DNA from: Delphinapterus leucas
Lineage: Eukaryota > Chordata > Mammalia > Artiodactyla > Monodontidae
Reading direction: 5' to 3'
NCBI RefSeq assembly: GCF_002288925.2
Contig: NW_022098036.1
Location: forward strand, 45,603,047-45,667,046
Length of the DNA stretch: 64,000 nt
A program made the position numbers and the translations under genes. The notes beneath the pieces were generated by a model. It saw only the letters and a list, made by a program, of their open reading frames with translations, had not been told where the DNA came from and made no database searches. Shown one piece after another: positions 43,219-54,329 of the stretch (its first letter is position 1; each line of letters starts with the position of its first letter).

Positions 43219-43579
43219 CACCTCGAGTCAACCCTTTGCATAAATCCCTCTGCCAGAGACCCATGCCCTGAACCTCCAGAACCTCTATCTACAGCTACTC
43301 TGAAGCCAGGGACAGCTTGTAGCCCTGGCTGGACCTGCTGGTCATTTCCTCCCCTCCCTTGTTGCTGTTGTAAAAGCGCTGGCTTCTTCATGAGAGCCGA
43401 CAAGGTCACAAAATGCTCCCCTGTCACATAGAAGATGGAGAGGATGGAGGCCCTCAGTCACACACATTTAAAGGGGTTATGGTTTGTATATCTGGCATCT
43501 AAAACAGGACAATTCAAACGTTAGGCTAGAACAAATAATAGGCAGAGACATAGATGTTTCACCTTCCTCTCAGACTTAC

Positions 43580-43642
43580 TGGGCCTCACTGCTAAATGCG
43601 TCCCAGTCCCAAAAGTCAGCTTGTCTCCGCTGCCACTCTTCT
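43580..43642 (-). CDS. TRAJ46: TRAJ46 joining segment
   Basis: Reads KSGSGDKLT then FGTGTHLAVRP; human TRAJ46 is KKSSGDKLTFGTGTRLAVRP. Donor GTAAGT at 43,574-43,579; heptamer AACAGTG at 43,643-43,649; nonamer TGTTTCTGT at 43,662-43,670. Intact. Confidence 0.96.
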
Positions 43643-44133
43643 CACTGTTGTCAGTAGCTTTACAGAAACAGGGCGGACATCTGTCACGAGGGTCACGTCA
43701 CCAACCTGTCTGCCTGGCTTCCTCCTGACACTGATCCCGAAATGCTCTACAAACCAAGCAGTGTGCATCTTCCCTCACACCTCTCCAAGTCACAGGCTCA
43801 GGATAAATCCCTCAGCTCAAAACCACAGGCTAAGGTTTCCATTTTGCAAGTCTAGACACCCAAACGGCAAGCAGTGTGGTTCCACAGAGACGCTGACATT
43901 AAAAAAAAAAATTTAAGTTCTATTTTAAAGCTGTAGGTCACACCAGTTAATTGGTGTGTTTAACTCTCTCAAAGGCAATGCATGGGAACTCTTAAGTGAA
44001 TCACATTAATAAAGCGTTTGTGTTGCTCCTGAAACTTCACTTTTTCTCTCTTTAGAATCAAATCCTTCTAAACTAGAGTCTATTTGATTTGTAATGAAAC
44101 ACAGACTGGGATTAGGGTGTGTTCTATACTCAC

Positions 44134-44190
44134 GAGGCTTGACTGTCAAAGTGGTTCCTGAGCCAAAGATCTGTGTGTTTCCAGAATTCA
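44134..44190 (-). CDS. TRAJ47: TRAJ47 joining segment (divergent)
   Basis: Reads NSGNTQI then FGSGTTLTVKP. Human TRAJ47 is EYGNKLVFGAGTILRVKS, so identity rests on order between TRAJ46 and TRAJ48 more than on sequence. Donor GTGAGT at 44,128-44,133; heptamer TGCTGTG at 44,191-44,197; nonamer TCTTTTTGT at 44,210-44,218. Intact. Confidence 0.85.
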
Positions 44191-44224
44191 CACAGCATCA
44201 AACTCCTCTACAAAAAGAGCTTGT

Positions 44225-46100
44225 CGGCGTGGTTGTGTGGTGGCATGGGGGTGAGTGACTCGGTCCTGGAAACAGAGGACTGTTCCTCTTTGCATGTAGG
44301 ACTTGCTGGTATTTGGCCAAGAAGCCAGAGACATTGGAATGATCACAGAAACTTCCCAGTGTGGAAAGGTCGATTGTGTATGGAATTTGGCTTGTGTTTG
44401 CTCTTTGCTTCTTGGGCTAGAATAAATGCTACAACTCTTCTCTAGAAGGAATGCTCCGAAGGTTCAGTGTATCTTTTCTTTCAGTGCTCTTCTAGCCCCC
44501 TAGCCAGAATTTTCTTTCATCTCATTAATCCCAATCAGACTCACCTGTTCCAAACATTTCTACTCTGCTGTGATTGTCCTTCAATTTCAAAACTCATAGC
44601 AATCACCAACCAGTAAAAATTGCTGGAAGCATCGCTTGGAAATGAACTCTTTACAGCTGGCTTCCACATACAGTTTTCGAGTATTTGGGGCTCTGAGCTG
44701 GATTAGAGCCACTCTGACTGTCCCCTGCTGGGTAAAGCATTCTTTTACTGAGTTGCTCTTGGTGGCACAGAGGAGAGTGGCATTTTCACTGGGTGTGTTA
44801 TGTTTTCACCTGGGGACAGTCCCTTGAACACTTCTGGCTACTATGGAGTCTGTGGCAGGGAGCAGACTGACCATTACTAGGTCCCCACAGCTCAGCTCTG
44901 TCACGGTCTTGCTTTGTAGCCCTATGACACCCTCAGAGCTCCCTGTTCCTAGACAGAGTGGGGAGAGTACCACTTCCTTATCTTCTCCAGACAGAGAAGA
45001 AAAAGGCTTTGATGCCTAAAGGTGCTTTATCCAGCCTAGCTGGGAGGTGCTTTTATAATGTAATTTTTACTACAAGAGTCTGAGCCATCCAAGCCCTCAA
45101 TACTCATGTCTTTAATTTCTAATGCAGAAAGGAGAGAAAAAGATTCCTCTAGGTAACTGAATGGTTAAGACAGTTGAGAAATTCAGACTTGGAAAAGTTC
45201 CATCTGTCCAGTTCTTGCTCTTCCAGTGTTTGTGAGGTTGTCTTTTGTTACAAAGTGAACATGTTCAGATTTTCCACAGCTTTTAATTTCAGATGCAAGA
45301 AATTTATTTGCCCCATGCTTTTCATGTTACTCTACTCTGTGTATATATACCCAGTATCTATCTCATTCTTTGTTTCGTGTTCTATGTCTCTCTCTTATCT
45401 ATCTACCTATCTATCTATCATTTCAGACGTAGTTTTTCTTTAGCAGTTAATTGTGTGCCTTATCCACACTGTAATTTACTAGATGCAGATGTGCTGTCAC
45501 ACTGATAAACTCCACTGGGGAACCCCCCCCACCCCCCGAGTTTTCCACGTTTAAGCCTTCCCCTTGGGATCAGTGTTCAGCGTCCCATTGCTCTGCCCCA
45601 CCCAGAGCATCAGCTCTTAGCACCTTTCAAAATACCTTTGCCATCTGCAAAGAGAGACACACACTGGACTAACTTTGTAAAACTATATACTCTCTGGCAT
45701 TCTGTCTGCCTGCCTCTCTGGGTCTTGTGGTTTTCTTGTCTTTTTGATAGCCTACGTTTCAACCATTTCTTCCAAATGCTTGCAAGTACTCAAAGTTCAA
45801 ATTATCATACAAGATAAAAGTGAAGATGCATTTATTCTATCTAAATCCTCTTCACATGTCACATTAGCACATGATGGCAGCGGCAAAAACAGAATTGTGA
45901 ATCATATTTTCCAGTTTTGAATTAAATATTCAAGACTGGAGTTTCCCCAGAAAACTCAGATATTTGGCTGGCACCCATCTCTACCAGTTATGAAAAAGGA
46001 CAGATGGAAATCCTCGTAAGCCTGCACAGTCTAGTATGACCTCCAGAATCTTACATAGGCCACCTGGAAATTAAAGAATAACTGATTTGCTGACCAAGGA
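44225..46100. other. Gap without J segment
   Basis: No J unit. Simple sequence only: a TATC-type tetranucleotide run at about 45,396-45,419 and a C-rich run at 45,522-45,537. Nothing else recognised in about 1.9 kb. Confidence 0.5.
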
Positions 46101-46112
46101 TGAGGTACTTAC

Positions 46113-46172
46113 TTGGTGTAACAGTGAGTCTAGTTCCTTTCCCGAAGGTTAATTTGTTTCCGTAGTTAGACA
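46113..46172 (-). CDS. TRAJ48: TRAJ48 joining segment
   Basis: Reads SNYGNKLT then FGKGTRLTVTP; human TRAJ48 is SNFGNEKLTFGTGTRLTIIP. Donor GTAAGT at 46,107-46,112; consensus heptamer CACTGTG at 46,173-46,179 and perfect nonamer GGTTTTTGT at 46,192-46,200. With TRAJ34, the best signal in the window. Intact. Confidence 0.96.
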
Positions 46173-46925
46173 CACAGTGTTCTAAGTCATTACAAAAACC
46201 ATGGCTCCAATCTCTCCAAACCCTACTGTGCCCTTCCCTCCCATTTCTTGTGAACCCCCTCCTCCCAGTGCTTCACCATCAAAGCCGCCAGTGATCCCTT
46301 CATACCATTTCCTGCCGGGCCCACTGAGAGAAAGTGGGAAAAAAGCTATAATTAGGAGAGGCTTGACATGTGAGATCTGTTTTGATTTTTCTGTCAAATT
46401 TTTCTTCAGAGAGAGGACTAGACATCCTCTTTCTCTCTTCAGGTGCTGTCAGTGAATCCCTGGGGTCTAAACACAGGTGAGTCTGGACAGCCCTGCCATC
46501 TTTCCTCATCCTCTTATACCATTCCATAGCTCAGCTTTCTCTGAAGTTGCCTCTTTACCCTTCTCTAGCCTTCTGGCCTATTTTCTCTCAGTTGAGGCTT
46601 GCCCCTCATTCTCTGCTCCTGTGGCCTGTGCCAAAAAGGGCCACGCTCCTCTGGTCAGTGCTGGTGTGAGGGGCGAGCTGCAGGGGATGGCATGGCTGCA
46701 GACGACACTGTTTGACCCCCTCCTCCCAGGGGTTTCCAGGCAGGGAAGTAAAAACCTGTCATGGCATAAATCATTCTTGGGGTGGACGGGAGAGGCTCTT
46801 TGCTCTGTTCCAGATGAAATTCTACCTATTTTAGAGAAACAGAGCAGCAGACTTTTGACGCTTTCTTTCTGGAATTTAAAGACTTTGCTCGACACAAAGG
46901 TGATGGAAAATTTTCTTTGACTTAC

Positions 46926-46984
46926 TTGGAATGACGGTCAAACTTGTCCCTCTCCCCAAATAGAAGTTCTGGCTGCCGGTGTTC
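46926..46984 (-). CDS. TRAJ49: TRAJ49 joining segment, motif L-G-R-G
   Basis: Reads NTGSQNFY then LGRGTSLTVIP; human TRAJ49 is NTGNQFYFGTGTSLTVIP. The motif Phe is Leu (TTG), as in TRAJ25. Donor GTAAGT at 46,920-46,925; heptamer CACAGTG at 46,985-46,991; nonamer GGTTGTTGT at 47,004-47,012. Joining and splicing signals are sound. Confidence 0.94.
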
Positions 46985-47014
46985 CACTGTGATAGGAAGC
47001 TCAACAACAACCAG

Positions 47015-47790
47015 GCAGAAGACAGAGCCGCTGCTGACACCTGGGGCCCCACCTGAGGGACAGACAGACAGACAGACTGTCTCTTTCCCTGCGCAGGTGC
47101 AGGGGCAAGGGCATTAGTGGAAACGAGCTTTAGGGCTTAGAGCAGCTGTGAACATGAGCGGCTGGAGGGACTGAGTCCCCCTGAGAGGGGACCAAGGGGA
47201 AGGCTAACATGCATTGTGTGTGGCTGGCTGTCTAATTAAAGGTGTGGGCCCATTTGTTTTATGCATGGACATTAAAAAAAATTCTTTTCCTCTGAAGATT
47301 TAATTTCTCTCCTGATGATCACATGATTCTGAAATGCATTTTCACTAGGTCTCTTCATTACATCTTTTAACTCTGGGAAGGCTTTTCTTTCTTTGTGAAA
47401 TTTCTGGAACAATTCCTTTTCTTGGGATTAACCCAGTATGAGGCTCTGATCACTTGCTCCTTTCCCACCTGCCTCATTTCCCTAACACCCCGTTAGGCAG
47501 TGTCCGTTGTTCACCCCCCCCAACCTTGTCCCCCATGAGCAGTGAGGGGGTGGGAAGGAGAACACAGGTTGGCGACTTGTTTTTCAAATTGCCATGTTCA
47601 GACCCCAAGCTCTCTATGCTACCTTTTAAGCACTAAACCTACATTTGCCATTCTTTGACCTTCTTTTCTGATCACAGTTAATACATCTTGATTCCCTCAG
47701 CTTTGTGTCTTCAACCGCCACGCCACCTGCACAGCCATTTGAGCCCCATGCCTGTGACAGTTAGCCCTGCCACACTCCACAGGCAGAGTC
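47015..47790. other. Gap without J segment
   Basis: Nothing recognised apart from a GACAGACAGACAGACAGAC run at about 47,057-47,078 and a C-rich run near 47,513-47,521. Confidence 0.5.
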
Positions 47791-47804
47791 ACGGGCGGAC
47801 TTAC

Positions 47805-47860
47805 TTGGAACGACTGATAAGCTTGTCCCCTGCCCAAATGTCAGCTTGCTGTAGCTGTCA
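47805..47860 (-). CDS. TRAJ50: TRAJ50 joining segment
   Basis: Reads DSYSKLT then FGQGTSLSVVP; human TRAJ50 is KTSYDKVIFGPGTSLSVIP, so the TSLSV core fixes identity. Donor GTAAGT at 47,799-47,804; heptamer GGCTGTG at 47,861-47,867; nonamer AGTTATAGT at 47,880-47,888 is weak. Open. Confidence 0.93.
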
Positions 47861-48023
47861 CACAGCCACCCGACCCTTCACTATAACTGACAGGGGACTC
47901 TTAGCGATCTCAGATCCCAGTCTTTTTTGATGCCACTTCAAAAGGCATCTCAGGTACCTATGGGACAGGATCTGAGAGTGTTGGGCCACAGTTGGGTCAG
48001 AGTGATGTCACCCTTCTCTAGGG

Positions 48024-48248
48024 CAGGGGTCCCCAACCCCTGCTACTGGCCCACAACCTCTTAGGAATCTGGCTGCACAGCAGGAGGTGAACGGCGGGCG
48101 AGTGAAGCTTCATCTGTAGCTCCCCATTGCTCCCCATCGCTCTCATTACCTCCTGAACCATCGCACCCCCGACCCCCCCACCAAGGTCCGTGGAAAAATT
48201 GGCTTCCACGAGACTGGTCCCTGGTGCCCAAAAGGTTGGGGACCGCTG
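48024..48248. mobile_element. Non-autonomous hAT-type DNA transposon
   Basis: Terminal inverted repeats CAGGGGTCCCCAACC (48,024-48,038) and GGTTGGGGACCGCTG (48,234-48,248) enclose 225 bases. Eight-base target-site duplications CTCTAGGG lie at 48,016-48,023 and 48,249-48,256, as expected for hAT (MER1-group) elements. The inside has no transposase frame. The subfamily name is not certain. Confidence 0.92.
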
Positions 48249-48259
48249 CTCTAGGGGAT

Positions 48260-49390
48260 GGTAGGAAACTTGCTAGGAACACATGCTTCTCCACCTTGGG
48301 GTCACTGCAACTTCTGACATGTTGAGGGTTTTAAAAGCATCAGTGAGTTCCCTTGTCTCCTTCTCCCTTCTCTACTATCCCCCCATCCATACAATGTCCC
48401 CATCCGCATCTCATTTCCATCATCTCCAGGCCCCAGTTTGGTGACATCAGGTCCTTAGGCACCATCGATCTGCCTTCTCTGAGACAGCATATGTTCCCTG
48501 GCTGCCGTGATTAAAGGGCTGGAAATGCCAGCATCTCAGAGGCTGAGATCTGGGCTCCTTACTCTTTATCACTGGTCAATATGTTATCCTCATTTGTCTG
48601 GCTAATGAAGAGCTGACTTTTCCAAGTGGATGCTTTTTTGCTGAAATGACAACTGCTGAAGAGCTAACAATAAAAGCAGAGCTCTGAAGGTGGTGTTGGC
48701 CCTTTGGCATATCTCAGTCAAAGGGTTCCCAGGCTCAAATGTCAACATCTCAGCTTTGGCTCCCACAGTATCGGCCTTGGAGAAATTCAACAAAAACTGG
48801 GCAATATTGGTCCAACCTACCCCTTGTTCATTAGACCCAGGCTATTCTTGGAGGCATCTTGCACAGTCAAGATGGTCATAACAAGCCAACGTTCAGCTTT
48901 ATAGCAGTACTTCTAGCTCCACACCCACCTGATACGAATTGACACTGCTCTTCAGTGGATCAGACAGAGGCCACGATACCAGAAGATCTCCCCCCTGCCC
49001 CCTCCCCACATGCAAAGTAGGGACTATGCTGTCTGCCTGATCTACGCAAAGACAGACCTGGACTCTCATCCCTTTGGCATGGGAGGACTCTGCCATCAAC
49101 TGACAGCCTATGAAAACAGTGCCTGCAATATAATCGGAATGATGTCACCCTTCTCTTTGACACTTTCCTCACCATCTCAGTCTTATCACGCTGCTGTTAA
49201 AGACATATTCCTACATTTTAATATTTTAATGTTTCCCCCTTCTTGTCTGTCATTCCTTCCATTTATGTTTCTGAGCACCCACGGGGCTCCAGCCTCCTTA
49301 ATCCATTTCCATTTGACTCCATTTGCATCCTTGCAAGGAAAGGACAAAAGTCCTAAAATGCAAGAATACCTGGGGGACACTGTGAGTTTG
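48260..49390. other. Gap without J segment
   Basis: Between the hAT element and the TRAJ51 relic no J unit, gene or named repeat was recognised. Confidence 0.5.
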
Positions 49391-49405
49391 GGTCTTTCCA
49401 GCTTC

Positions 49406-49468
49406 TTGGCTTCACGGTTAGTCAAGTCCCCTTTCTAACTACCAGCTTCTCAGAGCTGCCTTGCTTCT
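49406..49468 (-). pseudogene. TRAJ51: TRAJ51 pseudogene
   Basis: Reads KQGSSEKLV then VRKGT, stop, LTVKP. The motif F-G is replaced by V-R, a TGA follows, and the donor reads GAAGCT with no GT. A signal outline remains: heptamer TGCAGGG at 49,469-49,475, 12 bases, nonamer AGTCGTTGT at 49,488-49,496. TRAJ51 is a pseudogene in human too, so the loss is probably old. Length (63 bases) is still normal. Confidence 0.88.
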
Positions 49469-50377
49469 CCCTGCAGCGGGGAGTTTTACAACGACTGACA
49501 GAAGGAACTTTAAGAATCTTAGAAAAACAGTCAGAGTTTCCCTCTCTTCCTGGTGGGGTGCAGCAGCAAACACACCAAAGCCAAATCTTTCTGTCTTCTC
49601 TAATTATCAGCAAGGATACAAGTCACCATGAGGAGAAAGGCAGTAAGCCCTGTATCTGAAACTCTTTGGAATTAATTGTAATCCCTTGGCTGGTGGTTTC
49701 AGTGATAGGAATGGACACAGTGGATGTGTATTTTTTTCCATCTCTTTTTTTTTGTCTCCTCTCTTTTTGTAGTTTTTGCATCTAGAGAAGCCGTAGGAGA
49801 CGTGCAGGGAACATAGAGGGATTTGAAATAAGACCTCAGATTCCTGCTCAGTTTTCATTTTTTCCCTCTCCGCTTTCATTTGAAACCCATTCTGAACTGA
49901 ATGCCACGGACTTATTTAACCTCTGCTCTCAATTATCCCTCTCCACTCTGGATGATACCAGTGGAAATGGCCTCAGCTGCACCAAGAAGAATTTAAGGTT
50001 GATGTAAGGAAGAACTTTCTGACAGGGAATGGTATAGAATGGGTTACTCAGGAGAGTGTGTTGGAAAGGGTGACACCCTCCCCTGCCACCAAAGTTGGGC
50101 ATCATCTCCAGAGACATTTCTGAAAGCTGCAAAGATTCTTTTCTATCTTTCCAGGGACAAGATTGGCTTTACTCAACAGCAGGGGGATAGACCCAATGGC
50201 TCAAGGTCCAAAAAGGAATCTATGAATATTGAGATTAAAGAAGAGACAGGACCCTGGAGGCTACTGGTTAACTTCAAGCAGGATCTGGTTCCTAGGCAAC
50301 AAGCATTTCTCTCAAAACTAACACCAGGGGTGAAATTCCAGAATTTCCAGTATGCTGCTGTGTCCTGTTACACTTAC

Positions 50378-50446
50378 TTGGATGGACAGTCAAAGTGGTT
50401 CCTTGTCCAAATGTCAGCTTTCCATAGCCAGCACCACCAGTGGTAA
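50378..50446 (-). CDS. TRAJ52: TRAJ52 joining segment
   Basis: Reads TTGGAGYGKLT then FGQGTTLTVHP; human TRAJ52 is NAGGTSYGKLT plus FGQGTILTVHP. At 69 bases it is among the longest J segments here. Donor GTAAGT at 50,372-50,377; heptamer TGCAGTG at 50,447-50,453; nonamer GGTTCTTGC at 50,466-50,474. Intact. Confidence 0.96.
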
Positions 50447-51264
50447 CACTGCAATGGAAGCCTTTGCAAGAACCCCGGGGGTACTCCAGAGGCTCACAGA
50501 CAACTTCCTCTTTAATTCTGGGGAGAAGAGACTCACCCAAAGGGGTCTGAATCTGGGAGAGCTTCTTCCCACCGTAGGTCAGAGAACCATTTCCACGTCT
50601 GGTCCTGGGACATTGACCTCCTGCATCCCCCCCAAGGGCCTGTTTCCCATCTCTCTCCATTTCCTCTGGTTTCCATCCTGAGGCTTACTGATTTCTCACG
50701 TTCAGCATTTCTCTTTCTAAAGGTCTCATTTCCATTCTACAGCATCATTTTCAGGACAATTTCTCTGATCACTTTTCAAGACATGTCCTCCCCTTCCTTC
50801 GAGGTGTCACGCATTCCTGATGACAATGAATTGATTACAAGGAGACGTGAGGAGAGTGTTCAGCTTTCTGGAGGCTGGCTAGAATTTGATGAGGTTTAGG
50901 TTCCAGCCCCAGGAAACACCAACTCCTGAGCTTCCCTTCGTGCCCCAGCGTAAGGAATGAAAATGATGGGCACATTTGACTGAGCTTTCCAGTCAGCCTT
51001 GAACGTGAATGACTCGCTACTGTGAGCAGTATCTCACAGAAAGTTTACATCCAAGCTTTGTTACAGTGATTAACTATCCTGGGGGCTGTTTTGGGTTTAA
51101 CAAAGAAAGGCCTTTATTCCGGGAGGCCCCTCAATCATAGGCAAATCGGGTCAGCTGGTCAACCTAGAGTCTCGCCCAAGGTGTCCTGACCTCACAGAGC
51201 TGCCCAGCGGCTATAGTGGTAGCTAGTTGAGGCCTCTGTTAGAGGCAAGCTCTGGCATGTTTAC

Positions 51265-51314
51265 TTGGAGTTGCTGTAAATTTCATCCTTTGACCAAACA
51301 CAGCTTCCATTGCT
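51265..51314 (-). pseudogene. Extra J-like unit between TRAJ52 and TRAJ53
   Basis: An open frame reads AMEAV then FGQRMKFTATP with one base left over and a GTAAAC donor (51,259-51,264), so the phase suits TRAC splicing. The second motif Gly is Arg and the T-x-L-x-V pattern is lost. A heptamer-like GACTGTC adjoins at 51,315-51,321, but there is no nonamer at 12 bases. Most likely a J that lost its signal; no human counterpart known to me. Confidence 0.45.
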
Positions 51315-51359
51315 GACAGTCACACCCATAGGAAGCCCAGGGGTCTCCCTGGCTGTGTC

Positions 51360-53530
51360 TGGTGGCTGCCACAGATATTGTGAGTAGCCAAATACAGGCA
51401 GTCTCATTATCTGACACCCCTGTGATCAAACCCTATCTCCAAAGAAGATAAAAAACCAAATATTTTAGCTCCTTAACTTCCCTCAACTTTTAAACTCTTC
51501 AACTGGTGTGACTGAATTTGTGCTACTGTCACTAGTCAAGCAACCACTTACTAACAAAGCGTCAACATGAAACATGAAAAGGGTGAGGAAACTAGGCTAT
51601 TATTTAGTAAAGAAGAAGTGACATCTGCTTTAAGGACAGTGGTCAGAGATTCAAACGACACTTCGCATCTCTTCCCTTCCCAGCATCACAGTATACAGAG
51701 CTCCCCACACCCTACTTCAGCCACTGAAACATCAGGATGTAAGCAAAATTGGATGCCTGCCATCAGCTAAAGCTCTCAAACAGACGGCACCAAAGTGTTG
51801 CTGTGGCAATAACCTCTGGGCTCTGCTGATTGAAAGAAAACACAATTTAATCATAGGTCCCTTGGACTCCAGCCTTGCCTTGGTAGACCTTGCAGAAGAA
51901 GAGTCGATTGTATGGAAAATCTGGCCTACAGTTACTGTCAGGAGCTCTGGAAAGATGCTCGCCCTGCACAGGTATTTTCTTTGCATTGTCAGGCTGGCCT
52001 CTTCTACATTTTACTGTGTAGGGGTTACAGCTCTCAGTCCCCTGAGAGGCCCACCAAGTGCCGAGAGGGGCTCCCGGCTTCTCCAGCATTCTGGAAAACC
52101 CACCACACAGTTCTCCCTAGTGTGTTTCCAGCGAGACAACAAAGATAACACCTCCTGTCTGGTCCCCTGTCTCAGCTGCCCACTCCCAAAAAGGTGATGT
52201 CCTTGAGTCTCCCAGGAGGTTCACACGAATCCCCTTGAAGCTTTAATTAGCTAGGACCTCAGAGACTACTGAATGCAAGGGATTCCACAATATCACGCGT
52301 TATTCACTATTTCTGTTGTTGCAGACATGTGCTGGTTTTGCCCCTGCTGAACAAGACACTTCTGCATGTGACAACTACACGGCTAACCACACTGCATGTT
52401 CTTTTAGGCAGGACCTAGCCCAGGGCATTCCAAGCCAGCTGCTACCAGGGCTGCAATAACTCCTTCAATGCTGCATGCACTGCATCACTTAGTCATTTAC
52501 ACCCCCAGTGATCCAGTTTTTCAAGAGCTTCGACTGGGCTGTATTTTTCAGCATGCCTCTCCCAGTGCTGCGTCCTCTGCTAATCACAGAAAGTAGATCT
52601 GAATAAATGAAACTCAGCAACCAGGGTGCTTAGCTTATGTCAAAAGGAGACTGGGGGGCTTTCAACAGGTTTTCCCATTTACCCAAATTTTATAACAAGT
52701 CCGTCTTCCTGGCGTTAGTTTATAAGCACCACTTTCAGAAGCCCACCAGAAACACAGAATCTCAAGAAATGCCAGTAGAAACCGCAGTTCCTTACTGTTA
52801 TATATAGCACTTAAAACTTTTCCGAGTACTTAACACACATTATTACCTTTATGAAAGGGTGGGTGTATATGTGAAGGAGAGGATAAAATGCAGTATTTTC
52901 AGGATTCAGAGGACAAATGAATTTTTTCCCCTTTCCTTGGATGAGCTAAGTAAAATGGTGACTCAATCAATGATTTTGGTAATGGAGGGAAAAGTGGGGT
53001 TAAATGCTCTGAGTTAACCGGATAGTTCCACCGTGGAGACCTCAGTTACTAGACTGGGGATGGAGAATAGAACCTTCAAAAGAGACAAAGTGAAGGTAAA
53101 AGAAGAAAAGAAATCTGTCTGCAGATAATGAAATCTCAGGGTCCCACTATTTCAGGAGATAAATTTAGGGGAGTTTTAGTATCTACATCAGGAAGATTTA
53201 TATTTGGTCTACTGAATTTGCATAGTCACAATATGCCAATTTCCTCTCTATTTTTTGGCAAACATTTCCTGGCTTTAGCTGAATCCCTCAGCCTCCTGTA
53301 TTCAATTTTTCTCTCTGTACCAATAATCTCATTTAAGATGGATGATAGGAATGTTTTTGGCTGAAGGTAATTTAGTCTTTGTACAACGGAGTTCTAATCT
53401 CTCCGATGGGGATCATATCCTCCCAACGCAAGCATTAGATTTGGAAACTAACCTGGGATGTTTTGGGGCCACAAGTAATTTAAATCAGAAGAAAGAGATG
53501 TTTTGAATCCCTCCCACTCCCCACCAGGCC
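51360..53530. other. Largest gap in the TRAJ52-TRAJ54 region
   Basis: Holds the J-like relic at 52,683 and otherwise nothing recognised: no gene, no clear SINE or LINE. Confidence 0.45.
52683..52726 (-). pseudogene. J-like relic with spaced signal remnant
   Basis: Reads YKLT then PGRRTCYKIW directly before a GTAAAT donor; with the bases upstream the frame begins ESGAYKLT, very like TRAJ53. Motif F-G-X-G is P-G-R-R. Twelve-spaced remnants are present: heptamer AGTGGTG at 52,727-52,733 (GTG kept at the coding edge) and nonamer TGTTTCTGG at 52,746-52,754. The donor phase is off by one. Probably a dead duplicate of a TRAJ53-like segment. Confidence 0.45.
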
Positions 53531-53542
53531 CTTCAGACTTAC

Positions 53543-53608
53543 TTGGATTCACAATTAAGAGAGTTCCTTTTCCAAATGTCAGTTTATAGCTGCTACCTCC
53601 ACTAGGCT
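53543..53608 (-). CDS. TRAJ53: TRAJ53 joining segment
   Basis: Reads PSGGSSYKLT then FGKGTLLIVNP; human TRAJ53 is NSGGSNYKLT plus FGKGTLLTVNP. Donor GTAAGT at 53,537-53,542; heptamer GACTGTG at 53,609-53,615; nonamer TGTTTTTGT at 53,628-53,636. Intact. Confidence 0.96.
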
Positions 53609-54216
53609 CACAGTCAGCGGAGGCTTTACAAAAACATGAACAGGAGCTGCTCTTTGCAGAAGGGCCCTGGGGATCAATATGGTCTCGATCCCACAACCCT
53701 GCACTAAACTACAGGTTATTTGACAACATGCCCAGAAGGCAGCTGCTGCAGGTGGGAGCTGGGCTTCCAGAGGGCAATGGAGCCCTGATAAATATATACT
53801 TCATTTATTACAAATTTTAAAATTGTTTTTCTTTTTCTTAGTTGCCACCTTAGTTTGGGTAAACTATCTCTTTTTCTTTTTCCCTCGTTGTCTACCCCTG
53901 GTTGGCACTCACACAGTTTTCATTTTATTGTACTTCAGGGCTAAGCTGTTTCTCTGTTTTTTCTTAAAATTGTTCACATCAACACACTAGATTCTGGTTT
54001 ACTGGAAACCGATTGCAGAAGGGGAGGAGAGTGAGGGAGTTTTACAGGGCCATATTCAAGGTAGGAGTTTGAGGGCTTTTTGGTCTTTCCCAATCTGCTT
54101 CCCTATGATGGGCCAGGCAAAACAAGTACGTGCCGGTCCAGGAGAGGCTTTGGGACGTGGTCTAGAAAGGATAAAGCTCTCGGGAGCCCCACGTGGCTTC
54201 ACCCTTTCATACTCAC

Positions 54217-54285
54217 TGGGGTTGATGGTCAGGCTGGTTCCTTGCCCGAATACCAGCTTCTGGCCGGCACTCCCCAGAGATGCAC
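54217..54285 (-). CDS. TRAJ54: TRAJ54 joining segment, signal spacing unclear
   Basis: Reads SLGSAGQKLV then FGQGTSLTINP; human TRAJ54 is IQGAQKLVFGQGTRLTINP. Donor GTGAGT at 54,211-54,216. The best heptamer, TGCTGTG at 54,286-54,292, is only 9 bases from the best nonamer AGTTTGTGT (54,302-54,310); with a 12-base spacer the heptamer would be TGTGGTG at 54,283-54,289. The 5' end is therefore uncertain by a codon. Frame intact. Confidence 0.92.
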
Positions 54286-54329
54286 CACAGCAAAGAGCTT
54301 TACACAAACTGCACACACGGAAGGCCTCT

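Noticed and set aside
45396..45419. TATC repeat as a possible regular array
   Set aside because: A plain tetranucleotide microsatellite; there are no spacers as in a CRISPR array, which would not be expected in a mammal.
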